Below are positions 28,743-38,027 of a stretch of 64,000 bases of DNA, one piece after another. Within the stretch, counting starts at the first letter, position 1, and every line of letters starts with the position of its first letter. The translations under genes were made by a program, and so were the position numbers. Under the pieces are notes generated by a model. The model saw only the letters and a list, made by a program, of their open reading frames with translations. It made no database searches and was not told where the DNA came from. The stretch is from Methylacidiphilales bacterium (GTDB taxonomy: Bacteria > Verrucomicrobiota > Verrucomicrobiia > Methylacidiphilales > UBA1321), in contig JAMFSY010000007.1 in assembly GCA_026225555.1 (NCBI GenBank), forward strand, positions 1-64,000, written 5' to 3'.

Positions 28743-31295
28743 ATGAAAACGAAAGCATTTCTAACTCTCCTGGCGTTGCTTTGTGTCGGAAGCCTGCAGT
28801 TTGCCCGCGCGCAAACCGTGATCATGTCGGATCAATTCCAGCAGACGAGCGGACAAAACAGTGCCCAGAATTGGAAAGTAGTGGTCGATGGCGCCACGGT
28901 AACGACGCCTTCAAATGGGCTGACCTCCAGCTTGCCCAATTCCTACCTCAATTCATCGATCATCACGTATCAGGCTGCGCCTGAAGTCTCCATCTATAAT
29001 AACTATATGGCCCTGCAACTCGCCCTCGGCTCGCTGGGTTCGCCCACCGGCGGGACGCGGCAATATGTCAGCCCCGCCTATGCGGTCACGACGACCGGTC
29101 ATGACCGGCGGGCGCAAATCCAGTTCGGCATTCGCCTGCAGAATATCGTGGCGGATGACCTCAGCGTCACCTTGGAAGAGCTGGATTCCACCGGCGCCAC
29201 CATTGGCTGGCTCACGGGCGGCTTGGACTTTAACAGCCCGAGCGCACCCGCCTTTAACTTCATTCGTGTTGTCCCAGCCACGAACTGGAGGACTTACTTA
29301 AAATTTGGCGAGTTCCGCGATGCGACCGCCAGTGTGAAAGTCCACATCATCGTGAAGAATAACAGCAATCATACGGGCGTGGTGACAGTGAGTATATTCT
29401 CCATTACCTCGAGCACCGACACCAGTTATCTGATGGATGCCTATTCCGGCTATCAGGGAAATGTCATTCCCGGTACAAGCGGCAGCGTGAAGGTGAATCT
29501 CTACGATATGAGCGGCACCTCGGGGGTGACCTTCAATGTGACGGACCAGAACGATATCGCCCTTTCGCCGCAACCGACCGTCACCTATGATTCGACGGGG
29601 ACCGTCGCCACGGTTCCCTTGCCGCAACGCGGATTTTATAAGATCAAGGTCGCGCCGCCCTCCGGCGTGGTGACAGTCAACGCTGCCGCCGTTGTCGATT
29701 CATCGGCTCCCGCGACGACTTCGCCTTATGGCATGTTTTCGTGCGACACGTCCAATCTCATGGAATACACGGCGGGCAGCCGCTGGGGCCGATTCTTTGT
29801 TGAGACCCAGTATCTTCTCAGTTATGTCGGTGGGACCGTCCAGACGAGCTTCACCTCACGCAAGGAAGGTCACGCGGAGAGTCCGGCCGTCGATGTACCC
29901 GACATGACGCTGCTTTTGCCCGACGCCACGATCCATCAACAATGGGAAGCCTGCCTGGGCGGTCTGCCGCAATTCATGGCGAGCGTGCCCTCGGGTGCAA
30001 CCTTTCAGGTTGGGAAGAATTATCCGCCGCTGGACTGGACGCAATTCAAGGAAATGGTGGAGTATGTGGTGAGCAATCTTCCTCCCACCGTGCGGGACCT
30101 GGAAGTCATCAACGAGCCTGAATTCAATTGGCTCGGGAATTCCGCGACGAAGAATTCGGACATCAATATGTACTTCAAGACGGTGCATGATGCCGTGGCC
30201 GAACTGCGCTCGGAGGGTCTATTGCAAAATCCGAACCTGAAGATCATCGGGCCGAGCTTTGCCCATTTCTATTCACCTCCTTCCAATTACAACGACGGGC
30301 AAGTGACGCTGCAGAATGCGCTTTTTGCCGGCGGACAATTCACGGGAGACACGGGCCTTCTTACTTACGTCGATGAGATTTCGATGCACGGCTACAATGA
30401 CTCCACCGCCGTGCAGGAGCCGGAAGCCCAGTTCTATGACCGCATCTATCAATGGGAAAATTATGAGCGCAACACGGCCCATGCCCCAGGCCTGACCACG
30501 GATGGAACGACCACCGGACCGCTCAAGCCCATTCACATGACGGAATATGGATTCGAGCTCGGCACGGGCGCCGGGCAAGTGTCGGAATTGACCCGGGCGG
30601 ATTATCTCCCTCGCGCGATGATCATCGCCAAGGCGATGAACTACACCGGCATTGGTGGCGGCATCCCGTTTCAATCGATCATGGACTTCGATCTCTATGA
30701 CCGCTCGCTTCTGCCCTGGGTCATGATCGACCATGACGCCTATAGTCCCACGCCCACGTATGTCAGTTACACCACCGCGGCCAAAAATCTGGATGACTCG
30801 GATCAGGCGGGGCCGTATCTGAATAATGTCCCGACCCTGCCCAGTGACGCGGGCTGCAATTATCAGTGCGCGACGTTCCAAAATTCATCCACGCTGTTTT
30901 CCGAAACGTGTTTGTGGAATTCAAGTACGACGGGCGCGACGCTCGCGATGCACATCCCTTACACCGCCTCGTTCACGGGGGTCGACAGCATGGGACGAAC
31001 CTTGACGGTTCCTGGCGGGGGTGTGTTGACCCTTTCGACTTCGCCGGTCTTTCTGCGGGGCTATAAATTCTTCGCGGGCACGGTGACCTCAACGATCACG
31101 GTCCCTCATGCCACCACGATTCCCACCACGAGCCTGCCGCCCTTCTCGGACATTCTCTGCCCCACGACCTTCACCCTTCAGGGCGCGACGCCCACCTTCA
31201 CGCTCAAGGCTCCCACCGCTCCCGGCACCTACAGTATCATGGCGAAAAATGGGTCCACCTCCGTCTGGGCCTGGTATAAGGTTGTGGTTAATTAG
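28743..31295 (+). CDS. secreted glycoside hydrolase-like protein
   Basis: Signal peptide MKTKAFLTLLALLCVGSLQFARAQ; DLEVINEPEFNW (NEP motif, clan GH-A-like) and PIHMTEYGFE as possible nucleophile motif. Confidence 0.65.
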   Translation: MKTKAFLTLLALLCVGSLQFARAQTVIMSDQFQQTSGQNSAQNWKVVVDGATVTTPSNGLTSSLPNSYLNSSIITYQAAPEVSIYNNYMALQLALGSLGSPTGGTRQYVSPAYAVTTTGHDRRAQIQFGIRLQNIVADDLSVTLEELDSTGATIGWLTGGLDFNSPSAPAFNFIRVVPATNWRTYLKFGEFRDATASVKVHIIVKNNSNHTGVVTVSIFSITSSTDTSYLMDAYSGYQGNVIPGTSGSVKVNLYDMSGTSGVTFNVTDQNDIALSPQPTVTYDSTGTVATVPLPQRGFYKIKVAPPSGVVTVNAAAVVDSSAPATTSPYGMFSCDTSNLMEYTAGSRWGRFFVETQYLLSYVGGTVQTSFTSRKEGHAESPAVDVPDMTLLLPDATIHQQWEACLGGLPQFMASVPSGATFQVGKNYPPLDWTQFKEMVEYVVSNLPPTVRDLEVINEPEFNWLGNSATKNSDINMYFKTVHDAVAELRSEGLLQNPNLKIIGPSFAHFYSPPSNYNDGQVTLQNALFAGGQFTGDTGLLTYVDEISMHGYNDSTAVQEPEAQFYDRIYQWENYERNTAHAPGLTTDGTTTGPLKPIHMTEYGFELGTGAGQVSELTRADYLPRAMIIAKAMNYTGIGGGIPFQSIMDFDLYDRSLLPWVMIDHDAYSPTPTYVSYTTAAKNLDDSDQAGPYLNNVPTLPSDAGCNYQCATFQNSSTLFSETCLWNSSTTGATLAMHIPYTASFTGVDSMGRTLTVPGGGVLTLSTSPVFLRGYKFFAGTVTSTITVPHATTIPTTSLPPFSDILCPTTFTLQGATPTFTLKAPTAPGTYSIMAKNGSTSVWAWYKVVVN

Positions 31296-31322
31296 CACAG
31301 GCACAGACGAAGGCGGCGTGGC

Positions 31323-32288
31323 TTACGCGCCTTCGATCTCGGCGATTTCCACTTCGGACAGGCGGAAATCGGATGCGCCCATGATCTCCTCGACCTGTCT
31401 GGCGTTGCGGGCGCCGACAATCGCTCCCGTCACCACCGGCTTGCGTAGGGTCCAGGCAATGGCAACTTGTCCGGGAGTGAGCTTGCGGCGGGCGCCGACC
31501 TGGCGAAGACGTTCGACGAGAGCCAGGTTGACGGAAAGTTGGGGCTCTTGAAACGCGGGGTTACGCTTGCGCCAATCATCTTCCGGCAGGCTCGCCGCCC
31601 GTTCGCGGGTCATTGCGCCGGTCAGCAGACCGGAGGCCATGGGCGAGTAGGCGATGACGCCGATGTTTTCGCTTTCACAAAAAGGCAGCACGTCCTTTTC
31701 GATATCGCGCTTGATCAGGGAGTAGGGCGGTTGAAGCGAGGTGACGTCGGCAACGGCCTGGGCTTGCCGTAATTCTTCGGCGCTGAAATTACTCGCGCCG
31801 ATCCAGCGGACCTTGCCCTCTTTTTGAAGTTTGGCCAACTCGGTCCAGCCTTCCAGTGTCTCGGCCAGGTCATCGGCGGGCCAGTGAATTTGATAAAGGT
31901 CGATGGTCTCGGTCTTGAGGCGACGCAGGCTGTTTTCACATTCCTGGCGAATGGAGGCGGCCTTCAGCGAGTAATCGACCTTGCCGTCTTTGTCCCAGAT
32001 CATTCCGCACTTGGTGAAGACGTAGGGGCGATCTCCCGACCACTCGGCCAACGCCTTGGCCACGACTTCCTCCGAATGGCCGAGACCGTAAATGGCCGCG
32101 GTATCGATCCAGTTGATGCCGAGTTCGAGGGCGCGATGAATGGCGGCGATCGAATCGCCGTCGTTTTGCGAGCTCCAGCCAAATTGCCAGGGGCCGCCCA
32201 CTGCCCATGAGCCGAAGCCGATGGCGGTGATGAAAAGATCAGAAGTTCCCAGTCGCTTTTTCGACAATTGAGGAGTGGATGTATTCAT
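31323..32288 (-). CDS. aldo/keto reductase
   Basis: IDTAAIYGLGHSEEVV; TIDLYQIHWP; RWIGASNFSAEEL. Confidence 0.93.
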   Translation of the reverse strand: MNTSTPQLSKKRLGTSDLFITAIGFGSWAVGGPWQFGWSSQNDGDSIAAIHRALELGINWIDTAAIYGLGHSEEVVAKALAEWSGDRPYVFTKCGMIWDKDGKVDYSLKAASIRQECENSLRRLKTETIDLYQIHWPADDLAETLEGWTELAKLQKEGKVRWIGASNFSAEELRQAQAVADVTSLQPPYSLIKRDIEKDVLPFCESENIGVIAYSPMASGLLTGAMTRERAASLPEDDWRKRNPAFQEPQLSVNLALVERLRQVGARRKLTPGQVAIAWTLRKPVVTGAIVGARNARQVEEIMGASDFRLSEVEIAEIEGA

Positions 32289-32290
32289 AA

Positions 32291-32503
32291 TTAGATTTTG
32301 GTTTTGCTCCGTTTGAACGGAGATAGTTTCTCTTCGGGTCCGCTGTAAATCCATGATTCAAAGATAACCGGTGTTTCGAGGCCTTCCCGGGTGATAATGA
32401 CACAGCGGGCCGCATCATCCACCGAGGGGACTTGCTGGAGATTCTTACGCGAAGATCCACGTTTTGCCCCGGTTTTTCTCAATTCCACAATGGCCGTTTT
32501 CAT
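32291..32503 (-). CDS. small hypothetical protein (70 aa)
   Basis: ORF MKTAIVELRKTGAKRGSSRKNL..., stop 2 nt before the aldo/keto reductase ATG; colinear with the cluster. Confidence 0.4.
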   Translation of the reverse strand: MKTAIVELRKTGAKRGSSRKNLQQVPSVDDAARCVIITREGLETPVIFESWIYSGPEEKLSPFKRSKTKI

Positions 32504-32597
32504 GGGGATATTATCCGATTCGTGCTTTCTCCTCACAACGGAGTTTACCGGCACTTTTCGGGCAAGATCGGGTGTTTTTCGCTTCAAGATGGGCATA

Positions 32598-33212
32598 TCA
32601 ATGATTGGCATGGGGATGGAGATCGAATAGGGCGAGCCCGGTTTCATCATCGTGCTCCTTGACCAGCGGGTCCGGCCACGCGGTGAGGAAGACTTCCAAG
32701 GTGGGCCATACATGGGCTTCGAGAAGATGGCCTCCCCGGGTTTCGCCGGTGGGAAGGCCGATCACGCCGTGAACGTGGACCTGCGGTTTTCCGGCCACCA
32801 GGCCGATGTCGCCCAACAGGGAACAGACCTCGACCTGCCGATCCACGGCGATATCGCGGTAAGCCTTTTGTTCCGCATCAAACCAGCCGAAGAGCGCGCG
32901 TTGAAAAGCCCCGATGCCGCTGATTTGCGCGGCCTGGATCTTTTCCCGTTCGGCCCATTCGGTGAGCCCGGAAAGAACCTCGTCGCCCTTGGCGAAGACG
33001 AGCGCATAGGTCGTCTCGCCCGTGGGGCTTTGGTGCAAAACCCGCGCCTGGAGGCCGGGCGCGAGGCCGCGTCGGGTTTCCGGCCCCGGTTTCGTGTAAG
33101 CGGGAGCCACCGTGGTCGCCGCCAAAACGGAGCCGTGCGCCGCCGCGAGATAACCGCAAGTGGCGAGTCCCGCGCCAAGCCAATGACGGCGGGAAATGGG
33201 AGATGGATTCAT
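32598..33212 (-). CDS. PPC/DUF296-domain protein with Tat-like signal peptide
   Basis: SRRHWLGAGLATCGYLAAAHGSVLA; TYALVFAKGDEVLSGLTEWAEREKIQAAQISGIGAFQRALFGWFD; VHVHGVIGLPTGETRGGHLLEAHVWPTLEVFLT. Confidence 0.78.
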   Translation of the reverse strand: MNPSPISRRHWLGAGLATCGYLAAAHGSVLAATTVAPAYTKPGPETRRGLAPGLQARVLHQSPTGETTYALVFAKGDEVLSGLTEWAEREKIQAAQISGIGAFQRALFGWFDAEQKAYRDIAVDRQVEVCSLLGDIGLVAGKPQVHVHGVIGLPTGETRGGHLLEAHVWPTLEVFLTAWPDPLVKEHDDETGLALFDLHPHANH

Positions 33213-33234
33213 CGTGATCCTTCAGGTTGGGGGG

Positions 33235-33582
33235 TTAATGACGGACATCGATTTTGGTGAGCAGGCTGACATCGAGTGGGCCCGCGAATTTTGGAAGCGC
33301 TTCCAGCAAGCGGCGAAAATGGGGAGATGCGGCGTGCCGCTTGAGGTCTCTTTTGCTGGCCCAAAGTTCGTAAAAGTAAAAGGTCTCGGCTTCCTCTGAC
33401 TCGTAGAGATCGTAAATCAGGCAGCCCTGCTCCGCGTGCGTGGGCGCGACCATGCCGCGTAAAAGAGTCTTCAGCGGTTTCGCCTTGCCCCGTCGTGCGG
33501 CGACGCGGGCGATGACCCAGACGCCACGGGATTTCGTGGAGAGAGGCTTTCCAACGGGTCGGGCTTTTATGGATGAGCTCAT
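33235..33582 (-). CDS. putative antibiotic biosynthesis monooxygenase (ABM) / quinol monooxygenase
   Basis: GVWVIARVAARRGKAKPLKTLLRGMVAPTHAEQGCLIYDLYESEEAETFYFYELWASKRDLKRHAASPHF. Confidence 0.85.
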   Translation of the reverse strand: MSSSIKARPVGKPLSTKSRGVWVIARVAARRGKAKPLKTLLRGMVAPTHAEQGCLIYDLYESEEAETFYFYELWASKRDLKRHAASPHFRRLLEALPKFAGPLDVSLLTKIDVRH

Positions 33583-33621
33583 GGGTAAATGTTCCATGGA
33601 GTGTCGGATGCCGAAAGGGAC

Positions 33622-33654
33622 GAAGCGGGTGTTTTGGAGATGAACTTGGGTACT
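33622..33654 (-). promoter_or_regulatory. 33-bp conserved motif upstream of the ABM monooxygenase gene (copy B)
   Basis: 26/33 identical to 36196-36228; 39 nt before the proposed ATG at 33582. Confidence 0.6.
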
Positions 33655-33692
33655 ATTCGAGGCATCGAAATCTGTCGTTTTTCTTCCGGCGT

Positions 33693-34121
33693 TCATGGGC
33701 GATGAGGTGCGATGAAGTCCTCGGGAGTGCCATCCTCGGGATTGACGAAAACGATGTCTCTTGGCTCTCGTCGGGGGATATCGAACGAGAGGAAGACGAC
33801 CGGCTCTTCCAGAATATCGGGCAGGGCATGCACCGTGCCCCGTTTGAAAAAGAGCAGTTCGCCGGGGCCAAATTCCGTCTTCGTTTTGGGATCTTCCATC
33901 CAGAAAGTTCCGCGTCCCGAGAAAACATAGAGATACTCATCGGAGGCGACATGATAATGAGGCGGCGTGGCCTGATAGACACGAAAGACGCGCGCGCTGG
34001 AGGCGGGCTCGTTCGTCATGTAGTGGTCCAGCAAAAGCGTCGCGGCCTCGGGAGGAAAGGCCTCCGCAATCTTCGCCACATCGAAGTGCCCGGTGGAGCG
34101 GGATTCTTTTTTTGCGCTCAT
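33693..34121 (-). CDS. cupin domain protein
   Basis: PPHYHVASDEYLYVFSGRGTFWM...FGPGELLFFKRGTVHALPDI. Confidence 0.88.
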   Translation of the reverse strand: MSAKKESRSTGHFDVAKIAEAFPPEAATLLLDHYMTNEPASSARVFRVYQATPPHYHVASDEYLYVFSGRGTFWMEDPKTKTEFGPGELLFFKRGTVHALPDILEEPVVFLSFDIPRREPRDIVFVNPEDGTPEDFIAPHRP

Positions 34122-34142
34122 ATCAGATTCATCATTGGCGGG

Positions 34143-34889
34143 TCAAATCAATGCCTGGGACATCGGGCGCATCTGGACTTCGATAATGCGTGAACCGGGC
34201 GACTGGGTGCAGGCCAGCAACACGACTTCCGCCACGTCACTTGCTTCCAGCATTTCGGATTTTTCGACACCCTCCACCGTGCGGCCTTTGCCGATGGCAA
34301 ATTCGGTTTTCACTCCGCCCGGACAGATCACGCCGACTTTGATCCCGCGCGTGCGAAGTTCTTTGTCCAGGGCCTGGGCAAAGCCGACCTGGGCGAACTT
34401 GGTCGCACAATAAACCGCTTCTCCTCCAATGCCGTATTTGCCCGCGATGGAGGAGATCATGAGCACCGTTCCAGCGCCCCGCGCGATCATGACCGGAACG
34501 GCATGTCGCGTGAAAAGAAAGGTGGAGCGCATGTTGGTATCCATCATCTCGTCGTAATCCTCCACGCGCGTTTCGACCAATTCCTTGTAATTTCCGATGC
34601 CGGCGTTGTTGATCAGGATGTCCACTTTTCCGAAGGACTTGATCGCGGTCTCAATCACTTTGCTGGCGGTCGATTCCTGGCGGGCATCCCCGACCACAAA
34701 CTCGGCGCGCGAGCCCAGCGCCTGGACTTCCGCCCGCAGATTTTCCAGCCGATCCGGCCGCCGGGCCGTGAGGATGAGATGCGCTCCTTCACGGGCCAAA
34801 GCGCGGGCGGATTCCTGGCCAATGCCAGAACTTGCGCCGGTGATGACGGCCACTTTGCCGATTAACTTTCCTTGGTTTTCGTTTTTCAT
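34143..34889 (-). CDS. SDR family oxidoreductase
   Basis: AVITGASSGIGQESARALA; INNAGIGNY; YCATKFAQVG. Confidence 0.93.
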   Translation of the reverse strand: MKNENQGKLIGKVAVITGASSGIGQESARALAREGAHLILTARRPDRLENLRAEVQALGSRAEFVVGDARQESTASKVIETAIKSFGKVDILINNAGIGNYKELVETRVEDYDEMMDTNMRSTFLFTRHAVPVMIARGAGTVLMISSIAGKYGIGGEAVYCATKFAQVGFAQALDKELRTRGIKVGVICPGGVKTEFAIGKGRTVEGVEKSEMLEASDVAEVVLLACTQSPGSRIIEVQMRPMSQALI

Positions 34890-34907
34890 AATCGTTTTTT
34901 CAATCAA

Positions 34908-36155
34908 TCAGGATTCCGGAATGAGAGGATCCTCGATGGGATCGAAGGAAGGCTTTCCTTGTTTCGAGCCGGTAAAAAGAACCACGAGACCCGTCGCGGA
35001 AAGGGCCGCGCCCAAAGTCCAGACTCCCGTCCAGTGCCAACGGTCCCACGCATAGGCGCCGATAGTCGAACCCAGCGCGCCTCCGACGAAATAGGAGACC
35101 ATATAGATGGAGGTGAATCGGTTTCGAAAGGCGGGCGCCAGACTCATGACCCGCGCTTGATTGGAAATGTGATTGGCCTGCGCGCCCGCATCCATGGCGA
35201 AGACTCCCAGCGCGAGCCAGATCAGAGAGACGTGGGCCAGGCCCATGATGAGAAAGGAAAGAACCATGACCGTCAGCGCCAATCCATTGACCGTGCGGAC
35301 GCCCAGCCGATCCGAGAAATGCCCGGCGAACGGAGCCACCAGCGCGCCCGCAATCGCGACCAGACCGAAAAGCCCCACCATACCTCCGCCATAATGCTCC
35401 GGCCGGTTGGCCAGATAAAACGCGAGTGTCGTCCAAAAGACGCTAAAGGCCCCGAAGCTTAAAGCTCCGAGCAGCGCCGAGGAACGAAGGAGAGGCTCGC
35501 GCGCCAAAAGAGCAGGCAGAGAGGCGAGGAGCCGGAAGTAAGAAAGGCGTTCCCGGTGATGCGGCAGGCGAGGGAGATAAAGGAACAGCAAAAGACCCGT
35601 CAACAGCGTCAAACCCGCGCCAAATTGGAAGACCGCGCGCCAGCCAAACCAGGCTCCGAAAAATCCCGCCGCGCTACGGGAAAAAAGAATGCCTACCAGC
35701 AGCCCCGACATCACGGTGCCCACGATCCGTCCCCGGCTTCCCGGCGAGGCAAAACCGGCGGCATAGGCCACCGCGAGGATGGGAGTGACCCCGGTCAGGC
35801 CGACCAGATAACTGCTGAAAATCGCGGACGAAAGCGTGGGAGCAAAAGCGATTCCCAGCATGAGGAACGCCGTGGCGACTGTGGTCAATACCAGCAATCC
35901 GCGACGTTCCACGCTATCGCCGAGTGGAACCAAAAAGAAGAGGCCGCTCGCGTAACCCAACTGGGTCGCCGCCGCCAGAGAGCCCGTCGCCGAGGGAGCG
36001 GCATGAAACTCCTGGCCGATTTCCGGCAGCAGAGACTGGTTGTAATAAATATTGGCGACGGTCAGTCCGGCGGAGGCCGTGAGCAGCCAGATGACTCCCG
36101 GGCTCAGGAGTGGCGTCTCGCTCTCGGGATGAAGCAAAGGTTGGACGGAGGCCAT
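34908..36155 (-). CDS. MFS transporter
   Basis: About 12 TM segments; LGYASGLFFLVPLGDSVERR; GHFSDRLGVR. Confidence 0.92.
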   Translation of the reverse strand: MASVQPLLHPESETPLLSPGVIWLLTASAGLTVANIYYNQSLLPEIGQEFHAAPSATGSLAAATQLGYASGLFFLVPLGDSVERRGLLVLTTVATAFLMLGIAFAPTLSSAIFSSYLVGLTGVTPILAVAYAAGFASPGSRGRIVGTVMSGLLVGILFSRSAAGFFGAWFGWRAVFQFGAGLTLLTGLLLFLYLPRLPHHRERLSYFRLLASLPALLAREPLLRSSALLGALSFGAFSVFWTTLAFYLANRPEHYGGGMVGLFGLVAIAGALVAPFAGHFSDRLGVRTVNGLALTVMVLSFLIMGLAHVSLIWLALGVFAMDAGAQANHISNQARVMSLAPAFRNRFTSIYMVSYFVGGALGSTIGAYAWDRWHWTGVWTLGAALSATGLVVLFTGSKQGKPSFDPIEDPLIPES

Positions 36156-36195
36156 GCCCTAACCATTCCATTGCTGGCGGAGTAGGCAAAGTTCT

Positions 36196-36228
36196 GAAAA
36201 GGGTATTCCGGGGATCAACTTGGGTACT
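36196..36228 (-). promoter_or_regulatory. 33-bp conserved motif upstream of the MFS gene (copy A)
   Basis: 26/33 identical to 33622-33654; two GGGTA-like half-sites 21 bp apart; 40 nt before the MFS ATG. Confidence 0.6.
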
Positions 36229-37114
36229 TTTCCAGGAACCAGTCCCGAAATTCGCCAGGACTTGTGCCGGTGCTCCGGCGGAAAAAGCGGCTGAAGTAGG
36301 AGGGATCCTCGAATTGGAGCGAGATGGCAATTTCGGCGACATTCAAGGAGGAATGGACGAGCAGCCGCTGGGCCTCGAGCAGCAGGCGGTCCCGGATGAG
36401 TTCACCTGCCGTCCGCCCGGAATGATGCAGCACCGCCTCGCTCAAATGGCCGGAGGTGACTTTGAGAAGCTTCGCGTAATCGGAGACCGAGCGCAGGTGG
36501 CAAAAATGCGTTTCCAGGGCCATGCGAAACTGGTGAACGATGGCCTGGGTTCGCCGCGTCGCCACCGGACTCTCCGGCTTGGCTCGCCGATAAAATCGGG
36601 CCGCGGTCAGGAGCAGAAGATGAAAACGCAACCGCAACATTTCTTCCCGGTCTTCCTCTCGGGCGGCCGCTTCGGCGGCGAGATCGTTCCAGAGCGCATC
36701 CATTTGGTTTGCCTCTATTGGCGGAACACTCAGGAGCGGCGGTCCCTCGGTCGAATACCAAAATGGAAGACGAAGCAGGGAACTGGGTGGCGGTTCCGCG
36801 CCGTCGTAAAAAGCCTGCGTAAAGCAGGCCATCGGACCTTCCAAAGCCGGCTCCGGCACCCACGAATGGACCTGTCCCGGACTGACGAAAACCAAGGTCG
36901 GCGAGACAATGGAATAATCCTGAAAATCGGAGAAAAAGTGTCCGCGACCGTTGAGCCAGAAAACTTCGTGGAAATCGTGCCGGTGCAGACGAAGCCGCTT
37001 CGGCACGCGCCGGGTCGAATCCTCAAAGCGACCAATAAAAAACGGCGCGCCCTGAGCCGCTTCGGGCCCATATTCGAGAAGGGGATAGACCGGAATTTTT
37101 CGGGGCTGGGGCAT
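36215..37114 (-). CDS. AraC family transcriptional regulator (cupin-HTH)
   Basis: N-terminal cupin RLHRHDFHEVFWLNGRGHFF; LKVTSGHLSEAVLHHSGRTAGELIRDRLLLEAQRLLVHSSLNVAEIAISLQFEDPSYFSRFFRRSTG. Confidence 0.95.
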   Translation of the reverse strand: MPQPRKIPVYPLLEYGPEAAQGAPFFIGRFEDSTRRVPKRLRLHRHDFHEVFWLNGRGHFFSDFQDYSIVSPTLVFVSPGQVHSWVPEPALEGPMACFTQAFYDGAEPPPSSLLRLPFWYSTEGPPLLSVPPIEANQMDALWNDLAAEAAAREEDREEMLRLRFHLLLLTAARFYRRAKPESPVATRRTQAIVHQFRMALETHFCHLRSVSDYAKLLKVTSGHLSEAVLHHSGRTAGELIRDRLLLEAQRLLVHSSLNVAEIAISLQFEDPSYFSRFFRRSTGTSPGEFRDWFLEKYPS

Positions 37115-37167
37115 TTTCTTTTAAAGAATCCCAACGCTCGGATCTTTAAATAAGCTTATCATATTCG

Positions 37168-37185
37168 GGTCGTTTGGAAACGACC
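37168..37185. repeat. perfect inverted repeat GGTCGTTT-gg-AAACGACC
   Basis: 8-2-8 palindrome between the tetR-like and araC-like genes. Confidence 0.55.
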
Positions 37186-37217
37186 TGTTGCTGACGTCGG
37201 GCTGCGTGAGGAGCGCT

Positions 37218-37877
37218 CTATCTTTTTTGGGCGAGATACCCTTCGATGAGAAGGGTCAGTGCTTCGCCGAGGCTTTCCTCGATATCTCTGGGGGGCGCAC
37301 ATTTCTTCGACTGATTCGAAGGCTTGGGTTTCTCCGCCATTTCGGAAAGACCAAAGAAAAGGGCCCAGGAATATCTCATCATTTTCTCACCTTCGCCGGG
37401 GCGCAACTTGGGCAGCCTTCCAACGATAATTCTATCGGTCTCTTTGATGAGGGGCGTTATTTTTTGCTGAAATTCCTCATGGGCGCGACCGGAATCTTCG
37501 GAGAGACTTTTAAGCAGCCGGATCAATCGCTGGGAAGTGGCGCTATTTTTCAAGGAATCGCGAATGGCGCCCGCCATTTTTGGGGCGGTGACCGGTTCGG
37601 AGAGTTTGTTGAGCCGGGACATCACATCGATCAGCATCTTCTCTATCACCTCTCCCAGGAGCGTCATTAAAATGGCGCTCTTGTTATTGAAATAGAGATA
37701 AACGGTTCCCTTCGCCAGGCCCGCCCGCCGCGCCAGCGCACTGATGGTAAAGTCCTTGGCCGAACTGATCACGGCCAGTTCCGCCGCGGCTGCTTCCAGG
37801 ATCAATTGCCTCCGCTCGTCCTTTTGTTCCGGACGATCGGCGCGCTTGTAGGTTGCGCGTGCTTTTTGCCGAGCCAT
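37218..37877 (-). CDS. TetR family transcriptional regulator
   Basis: DERRQLILEAAAAELAVISSAKDFTISALARRAGLAKGTVYLYFNNKSAIL. Confidence 0.93.
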   Translation of the reverse strand: MARQKARATYKRADRPEQKDERRQLILEAAAAELAVISSAKDFTISALARRAGLAKGTVYLYFNNKSAILMTLLGEVIEKMLIDVMSRLNKLSEPVTAPKMAGAIRDSLKNSATSQRLIRLLKSLSEDSGRAHEEFQQKITPLIKETDRIIVGRLPKLRPGEGEKMMRYSWALFFGLSEMAEKPKPSNQSKKCAPPRDIEESLGEALTLLIEGYLAQKR

Positions 37878-37926
37878 GAGCAGGAAGCTATTGCCATCAT
37901 CGCCTCTAGTCGATGCAAAACCTTGA

Positions 37927-37998
37927 TAATGACCGATGGTCATTAGGAGTTGACTTCAAGGCGCTGCTGCCTACCGTCAGCTAATGACCATCGGTCAT
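37927..37998. promoter_or_regulatory. two palindromic TetR-type operators
   Basis: TAATGACC-GAT-GGTCATTA 37927-37945 and ATGACC-ATC-GGTCAT 37984-37998 in the divergent intergenic region. Confidence 0.75.
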
Positions 37999-38027
37999 CT
38001 ACAGGCCCAAAACGGAAATCGAGCTTT

